Below, in pieces: positions 22,126 through 26,132 of a stretch of DNA of 26,132 nt (position 1 is the stretch's first letter; each line of letters starts with the position of its first letter). The translations under genes were made by a program, and so were the position numbers. The stretch covers positions 1-26,132 of the IMG/VR virus record IMGVR_UViG_3300012746_000026; one strand, 5' to 3'. The DNA is from a virus. Below the pieces are notes generated by a model. That model was not told the origin of the DNA. It did not search any database and was given only the letters and a program-made list of their open reading frames with translations.

Positions 22126-22155
22126 GTCTCGGATCTGGCTTACCAGATCCGAGCC
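22126..22155 (-). promoter_or_regulatory. Strong hairpin between scaffold and capsid genes
   Basis: CTCGGATCTGG at 22128-22138 and CCAGATCCGAG at 22143-22153 are a perfect 11-bp inverted repeat with a 4-base loop, extendable by two GC pairs past a one-base bulge. On the transcribed strand the loop is TAAG. No T run follows, so it is not a standard intrinsic terminator. It sits in the 108-bp gap just after the scaffold stop and about 70 bases before the capsid start. Likely roles are an mRNA-stabilising or processing stem, or partial attenuation setting scaffold-to-capsid ratio. Confidence 0.7.
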
Positions 22156-22166
22156 AGGGACGCAAG

Positions 22167-22769
22167 TTAGCGCAGGTCGCCGCGCTTCCGCAGCTCCTCA
22201 AACTCGGCGCGCGCCGTACGATCTCCGCGCGCCATGCGCTCTGTCAGCGCCTGCAGTCGCGAGACGTCCACGCGAGACGGCGTCGCCGCCGCGCCCGCGG
22301 TCGCCGGGGCCTGGGCCGTCGTCGTCGTCGCCTGCGCCGGCGGTGCCGCCTGCGTCGCCTGCGCCGCTACCGGCGTCGGGGCGTCGATCGTCCGGGCGAG
22401 CCACGGCGTGAGAGCTTTCGGGGCCTTGCCCGGGTCGATCCGCAACTGACCCAGCCACCCGACCAGGTCAGGCCGCGACTCCTCCGCGAGCTTCCCGTGG
22501 TACAGCCGAGCAAGCTCCACCGCCTCCGGGTCGGTCCACCCAGCGCGCGCCAGGGTCGCCTCTTCGCGAGCGCCGGCCAGGTCACGCTCAAGCTGCGCGG
22601 CCTTCGCCGTGGCGGTGGCGGCTGCCTCGGCAGCCTTGCGCGCCGTGTCGCGTTCGGCGATCACTGCGCTGAAGCGCTGGTACGGGATCCACTTCCCGCC
22701 GCTCTGATCGACATACTCATCGGCAGGGGGCGACGTCGTCGACGCCGGGGACTGCGCTTGCTCGCTCAT
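22167..22769 (-). CDS. Scaffolding protein, 200 aa
   Basis: ATG 22769 overlaps the portal stop (ATGA) and follows GAGGAGAG. The N-terminus is Ser/Pro-rich; residues 33-85 form a charged coiled coil (FSAVIAERDTARKAAEAAAT, AAQLERDLAGAREEATLARA). A region of Ala/Thr/Pro low complexity spans about 130-165. The C-terminal 30 residues (VSRLQALTERMARGDRTARA, EFEELRKRGDLR) are a basic helical module of the kind that contacts the capsid protein in other scaffolds. Position directly before the capsid gene is typical. The protein guides procapsid assembly and then leaves. Confidence 0.85.
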   Translation of the reverse strand: MSEQAQSPASTTSPPADEYVDQSGGKWIPYQRFSAVIAERDTARKAAEAAATATAKAAQLERDLAGAREEATLARAGWTDPEAVELARLYHGKLAEESRPDLVGWLGQLRIDPGKAPKALTPWLARTIDAPTPVAAQATQAAPPAQATTTTAQAPATAGAAATPSRVDVSRLQALTERMARGDRTARAEFEELRKRGDLR

Positions 22770-24085
22770 GTGTCGCTCTCCTCGACGCCATCGGGCGCCG
22801 CTTCAGTAATCATCTCCTCGACGTCGGCCGGCTCCTCGACTTCAGGCGCCGCCTCATCCTCGGCCGCCGTCTCCTCAAGCTCGGGCGCCTCGTCCTCTTC
22901 AAACCAGTAGCGCACCCGCCACCCGTCCAAAGGCAGACCCAAACTCCCGACCCGGTTCAATTCCTCTGCCACCCGGCCGCATAGGCGCTCGTCTGCAAAC
23001 CGGAACACGGGTGCATAGCGCTGCTGGGCCAGTTGCTTTGCGGTGGCGCTGATCTCCAGGGCGTAGCCTGAGCGGGGGTCTCCGCTGACCCGCGCAGCGT
23101 CCGCCGGGTCAAGGTCGAGGTAGGCCGCCATCCGGCGCTCGTAGCCCTGGATCCCCTGGGCGATCTCGGTGGGGTTGCCTCCGCTCTGCCACTGGCCGAC
23201 GATCGGCTGCGTCTCGATCTCCCGGCGGGTGCCCTGCAACACGGTGGACGGGTCCGTGACAATGGCGCTCCGAGCCGCCGCCCCGGTGCCTTCTGGCGAC
23301 GCCGGCCCCCACGCCACGTCGATAGAGTAGCGCTGGGGCCAGGACGCGTCCTGCAAAACATGGAGGTAAAACGTCCACTGTACCGCGACGCTTAGGGTCC
23401 CCCAGTAGAGCTCCTGCTCCTCGAAGGGGTCCCACAGCGCCCCGGTCATCGCTGCATGGTAAAGGACGTGGGGGATCCCCTCGCGACCGTCGCCCAAACC
23501 GCGGAGCTCGTCACCGCGGATGGACTCGACGCGCATGGGCTGGCCCGCCCGGTAGACGTCGACCACCCACTGGGGCTCTCGGCCGACGGTGCGGATCCGG
23601 TACTCGCGCAGCTCGATCGGCTGGTCCGGTTGCAGCGGGTCGGGAACGCCGACGACCAGGTCCGGGTAGACCGGCCGCAACAGAACGTCATACGACCCGT
23701 CGGGCCGGGTCACGCCTTGGACGTCCAAGAGCATCTCGCGTAGCCCGAGAGTGTCCCGCTGCAGGCGCTGCAGAAGAGGGATCGCGCCAGCCAGATCCAT
23801 GTGTCGCGACAAGACGACCGCCGCGGCGGCGTCGTCGTGCTCGATCGTCCAGGGCCGATCGTACAGCGTCGCCCGCCCGCCGGCCGCCTTGCGAAACGGA
23901 TTCGCCGAGAGATCAGGCGTACCCCAGGCATCGGCGCGCACGGCGCCCACGCGGCGGCGCAGTTCGTCCTCAAGGTCGGTCATCCACCGGCCGTAGAGCA
24001 TGCGGCGACGGCGCCGGGTGTGCTCCCACCGTTCGGAATCTTCTCTGTTGGTGGGGGCTGGCGGGACGTGAACCGGCAGGGTCAT
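22766..24085 (-). CDS. Portal protein, 439 aa
   Basis: ATG 24085 is three bases past the terminase stop, with GGGTGA just upstream. Conserved-looking portal features include the N-terminal DSERWEHTRRRRRMLYGRW, NPFRKAAGGRATLYDRPW, the long middle (PIELREYRIRTVGREPQWVV), LYWGTLSVAVQWTFYLHVLQ and a helical stem/crown segment (ISATAKQLAQQRYAPVFRFA). The final 50 residues are very acidic (APELEETAAEDEAAPEVEE). The length is in the normal range. It forms the dodecameric ring through which DNA enters and to which the terminase and connector bind. Position between large terminase and scaffold fully agrees. Confidence 0.87.
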   Translation of the reverse strand: MTLPVHVPPAPTNREDSERWEHTRRRRRMLYGRWMTDLEDELRRRVGAVRADAWGTPDLSANPFRKAAGGRATLYDRPWTIEHDDAAAAVVLSRHMDLAGAIPLLQRLQRDTLGLREMLLDVQGVTRPDGSYDVLLRPVYPDLVVGVPDPLQPDQPIELREYRIRTVGREPQWVVDVYRAGQPMRVESIRGDELRGLGDGREGIPHVLYHAAMTGALWDPFEEQELYWGTLSVAVQWTFYLHVLQDASWPQRYSIDVAWGPASPEGTGAAARSAIVTDPSTVLQGTRREIETQPIVGQWQSGGNPTEIAQGIQGYERRMAAYLDLDPADAARVSGDPRSGYALEISATAKQLAQQRYAPVFRFADERLCGRVAEELNRVGSLGLPLDGWRVRYWFEEDEAPELEETAAEDEAAPEVEEPADVEEMITEAAPDGVEESDT

Positions 24086-24088
24086 GAA

Positions 24089-25564
24089 TCACCCGAATCG
24101 CACGACAGAGGAAGACGACCGACGGCGCGACCTCTCGCCGAAGATCCACGGATCCAGAGCATAGCGCAAAGCGTCCACCGGGTCTTTATAGTCCGAGTCG
24201 CGCATGTCCCACCGCTCCATGGCGTCGATAAGCCGGCGGCACCGCGGGTGCACGGTCAGCCGTCCAGAGGAGACCAGATGGTACACGTACCGCGCCCCGA
24301 TCCGCAGACTCCCCGCGCGGCCTTCCCCGCGTTTTACGGTTTCAATCTGCACAGGAGCGCCGTTTCCAAGCTGCCCCGCCCGATACAAATGCTTGGCAAT
24401 GTGCGCGGCCAGATCCTTGTTACTCTTTTGCCCGCCAGTCCCAGGCATATGGACCCGGTCGCCGTGGGCGAGATCGACGTCACCCCAGCGCAGCCCGTGG
24501 CGCTCTAGCATCGCCACGATCCCTTCGGCGTCGTGGCGCGGCTGCGCGACTCCGGTAGAGTCGACATACTCGTCAAGGACGTATACCACCGGCTGCTCGG
24601 GGTCGCGCTCGTCGACGTACAACAGAAGCCCGATCTGCTTGCCCGGTCGGTCGCCGTGGTCGATACCCAAGGCGACCGTGAATTCTGGCGCGTCCGGCAG
24701 GTTCGGCGAGATGTTCGCCGAACACCAGCGGCTGAAGTACCTGTCGGTCGTCCCGCCCCGCCAGGCGCCGTCGACCACGATCGGCCGCTCCCAGTCGTCG
24801 CACAGGTCGCCGAGCTTGGCGATCCACGCCGCATCCTTGGGAACCCCTGACGCCGTGGTGACGGGCTTTGACGTGCCGACCGGGACGAGCTCCGCCTCGG
24901 TCAGCGGGCGCCAGTGATCATGAATAGTCCCGGCCTCGCACAGTGAGCGCAGGTGTTCGATCGTCTCATCGGGCGCGTTGATCGGCGTCAAGCTCATGAG
25001 CAGAACGCCGCCGCGGTCCTCAAGCCGCTTCGCCGCCTCGACCAGGAGGCGGGTCGAGCTGGGGGGCTCGTCGAAGAGAACCACGTCGATCGACGCGCCG
25101 GCGAAGCTGATCGTGTCCTGGCCCGCCGTCTTGATTCGGATCAAGCTCCCGTTTCGGAATTTCACTACCGGCGATTTGATCGGGGCGAAGCCCTGCTCCA
25201 CTGTGTAGGTCGTGCGCGGGTCAAGCTCGCCCCAAGGCAGGAGCGCCGCGAGCTTTTCTTGGATCCCTAGGCTCTGCTGCCAGCTGGCGCAGATGATGTA
25301 GGCTTGGATCGGCGGCGGCGGCACTACGACACCCAGGGGATGGCGCCCGCGGCACCGGCCGATCACCTCGGCGAGGGCCGGCGTGGTCTTGCCGATCGTC
25401 TGGTTCCCCGCGCGGATCAACTTCGCCCAGTGGGTGTCGGCCAGGAACGCCCTCTGCAGGGGCAGCCACCGCATAGCGGCGATCGGGTCGCGCGCGCGGT
25501 CAGCCGCGGCGGCCTGCATCCCGGCGAGGATCGCTCGCATCGCTTCCAGGTCCACCAAGGTCAC
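24089..25564 (-). CDS. terL: Terminase large subunit (ATPase and nuclease), 491 aa
   Basis: The GTG at 25564 overlaps the small-subunit stop (GTGA). The ATPase has a Walker-A-like RAGNQTIGKTT (residues 51-61, K59), a Walker B VVLFDEPP (D165, E166) and the coupling motif SLTP (191-194). The nuclease half has GIDHGD (D302), VLDEYVD (D331, E332) and the late YKDPVDALRYAL (D461, D464), the usual metal-binding acids of the RNase H-like fold. The enzyme pumps DNA into the procapsid and cuts it at packaging ends. The closing RSRRRSSSSVVRF tail is basic and probably flexible. Length is standard. Confidence 0.95.
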   Translation of the reverse strand: MTLVDLEAMRAILAGMQAAAADRARDPIAAMRWLPLQRAFLADTHWAKLIRAGNQTIGKTTPALAEVIGRCRGRHPLGVVVPPPPIQAYIICASWQQSLGIQEKLAALLPWGELDPRTTYTVEQGFAPIKSPVVKFRNGSLIRIKTAGQDTISFAGASIDVVLFDEPPSSTRLLVEAAKRLEDRGGVLLMSLTPINAPDETIEHLRSLCEAGTIHDHWRPLTEAELVPVGTSKPVTTASGVPKDAAWIAKLGDLCDDWERPIVVDGAWRGGTTDRYFSRWCSANISPNLPDAPEFTVALGIDHGDRPGKQIGLLLYVDERDPEQPVVYVLDEYVDSTGVAQPRHDAEGIVAMLERHGLRWGDVDLAHGDRVHMPGTGGQKSNKDLAAHIAKHLYRAGQLGNGAPVQIETVKRGEGRAGSLRIGARYVYHLVSSGRLTVHPRCRRLIDAMERWDMRDSDYKDPVDALRYALDPWIFGERSRRRSSSSVVRFG

Positions 25565-25887
25565 CGCCCGAAGTGAACGAGACGCGGGCGGCGGCGCTGC
25601 TCGATGGCCTCGGCAAGGCGATCGACGAAGGCATCGGGCAGCGAGGGTACCAAGGCGATCACTTGGTCAAGCATGGCGTCGGAAGTCTGCGCCCGATCGG
25701 CCTCAAGCGCGGCGAGCTCGGCCTCCTCAGCGGCGCGAAGGTCAGTCTGTAGGTCGCGCTTCGTACGGAGCAGGCGCTCCGCGGCGACGTAGCTGCCGGC
25801 CTCGGTCGCGGAGCGCTGCAACTTGTCGGCCTCGTCAAGCAGGGCGCGCAACTCGCGCACGGTGCGGGCGATCTTGGGTCGTGCCAT
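25561..25887 (-). CDS. terS: Terminase small subunit-like protein, 108 aa
   Basis: ATG 25887 is selected because GGAGGAGT lies at proper distance upstream; the frame continues upstream of it but without a ribosome-binding site. The product starts MARPKIARTVRELRALLDEA and consists mainly of helices with many Ala, Glu, Arg and Leu (TKRDLQTDLRAAEEAELAAL), then MLDQVIALVPSLPDAFVDRL. A DNA-recognition helix-turn-helix plus oligomerising helices is the standard small terminase design. Its position immediately before the large subunit supports the call. No direct motif confirms it. Confidence 0.72.
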   Translation of the reverse strand: MARPKIARTVRELRALLDEADKLQRSATEAGSYVAAERLLRTKRDLQTDLRAAEEAELAALEADRAQTSDAMLDQVIALVPSLPDAFVDRLAEAIEQRRRPRLVHFGR

Positions 25888-25912
25888 GGGTAAAACTCCT
25901 CCGTATTGACGG

Positions 25913-26131
25913 TTAGACCGGCGTTTTGAGAAAATAGTGCGCGCGTGACAAAACAACGGTGACCTGGGCTAAGGGGTCGGCTAATTTCACACGTTCGCCC
26001 GACACTTCGTAAACACCGCCCACAGACGCGCCCCATAGCCCGCGGCTGCCTTCCTGAGCGCCCGCCCTGGCCATGCCAGCCCGACGCGCTGCGACGCCGT
26101 CCCGGCCCCGTTTTGGCCCTGCTGTGCCCAT
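25913..26131 (-). CDS. Possible partial ORF at the right edge
   Basis: The frame is open from the window edge to TAA 25913-25915, at most 72 aa visible (ATG at 26131 or further out). The C-terminal part GVYEVSGERVKLADPLAQVT and VVLSRAHYFLKTPV reads like a small soluble protein, while the first half is Gly/Arg/Ala-rich and less convincing. It would end 26 bases before the small terminase start. The region could instead be untranslated leader or packaging-site sequence. No family recognised. Confidence 0.35.
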   Translation of the reverse strand: MGTAGPKRGRDGVAARRAGMARAGAQEGSRGLWGASVGGVYEVSGERVKLADPLAQVTVVLSRAHYFLKTPV

Positions 26132-26132
26132 A

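Noticed and set aside
22128-22153. Intrinsic terminator after the scaffold gene
   Set aside because: The stem is strong but no T run follows on the transcribed strand, so it is listed as a regulatory or processing hairpin instead.
5000-25500. Frequent GATC/CGATC strings across the late genes as a possible methylation signal
   Set aside because: They occur mostly where codons such as GCG-ATC or Asp-Arg are expected at this GC content; without a count against a codon-shuffled background it cannot be called enriched.
25659-26036. Minus-strand frame with several Cys at the right edge (GRVCGRC), considered as an HNH-like protein
   Set aside because: Most of it reads the small terminase out of frame; a CxxC alone is not enough for an HNH nuclease.
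1-26132. tRNA, rRNA, integrase, repressor or transposase
   Set aside because: I searched by eye on both strands and saw none; structured RNAs could still be missed without a covariance search.

Overview
The window is about 26 kb of a GC-rich (roughly two-thirds G+C by eye) tailed double-stranded DNA phage or prophage. A terminase, portal, scaffold, capsid, tail tube, tape measure, tail tip, fibre and lysis order is readable on the minus strand, with no contractile sheath gene. That points to a siphovirus-like particle. I cannot name the host. The proteins look typical of phages known mainly from environmental sequence, and nothing host-specific (tRNA, integrase, repressor) is in view.

Layout. 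Positions 29-4939 (+ strand) hold a tightly packed early/middle block: a conserved phage protein with a C-terminal cysteine/histidine region, a tiny membrane protein, an ERF-family single-strand annealing protein, a small conserved phage protein, a 360-bp gap carrying a 24-unit GTCGNN hexamer array, SSB, a protein with two predicted helix-turn-helix regions joined by a proline-rich linker, a lower-GC orphan gene, and a DEDD-type 3'-5' exonuclease. SSB, ERF and exonuclease together look like a replication/recombination module; no polymerase, helicase or primase is present here.

Positions 4918-26132 (- strand) hold the late operon, read from right to left: a possible partial ORF at the edge, small and large terminase, portal, scaffold, a strong hairpin, major capsid protein, a 219-aa virion-region protein, a 56-aa small protein, a decoration-like protein, a head-tail connector, tail terminator, tail tube, tail assembly chaperone with a GGGTTTT -1 slippery site, a tail-completion-like protein, tape measure (624 aa), a 1074-aa tail-tip protein with Asp-box propeller motifs, a 649-aa hub-like protein, three accessory tail proteins, a 638-aa repeat-rich tail fibre, a 93-aa protein, a coiled-coil/one-TM holin-like protein and an M15-type endolysin. 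Most neighbouring genes overlap by ATGA or GTGA or are a few bases apart, so translation is probably coupled.

The two blocks converge at 4918-4939, where the last codons overlap and an inverted repeat spans both stop codons. The most notable signals beyond standard phage genes are the hexamer array upstream of SSB (its variable positions fit an Arg-Gly/Arg-Ser reading frame that is in phase with both flanking genes but has no start codon), the frameshift site, the AT-richer orphan gene at 3741-4199, and the hairpin just upstream of the capsid gene.
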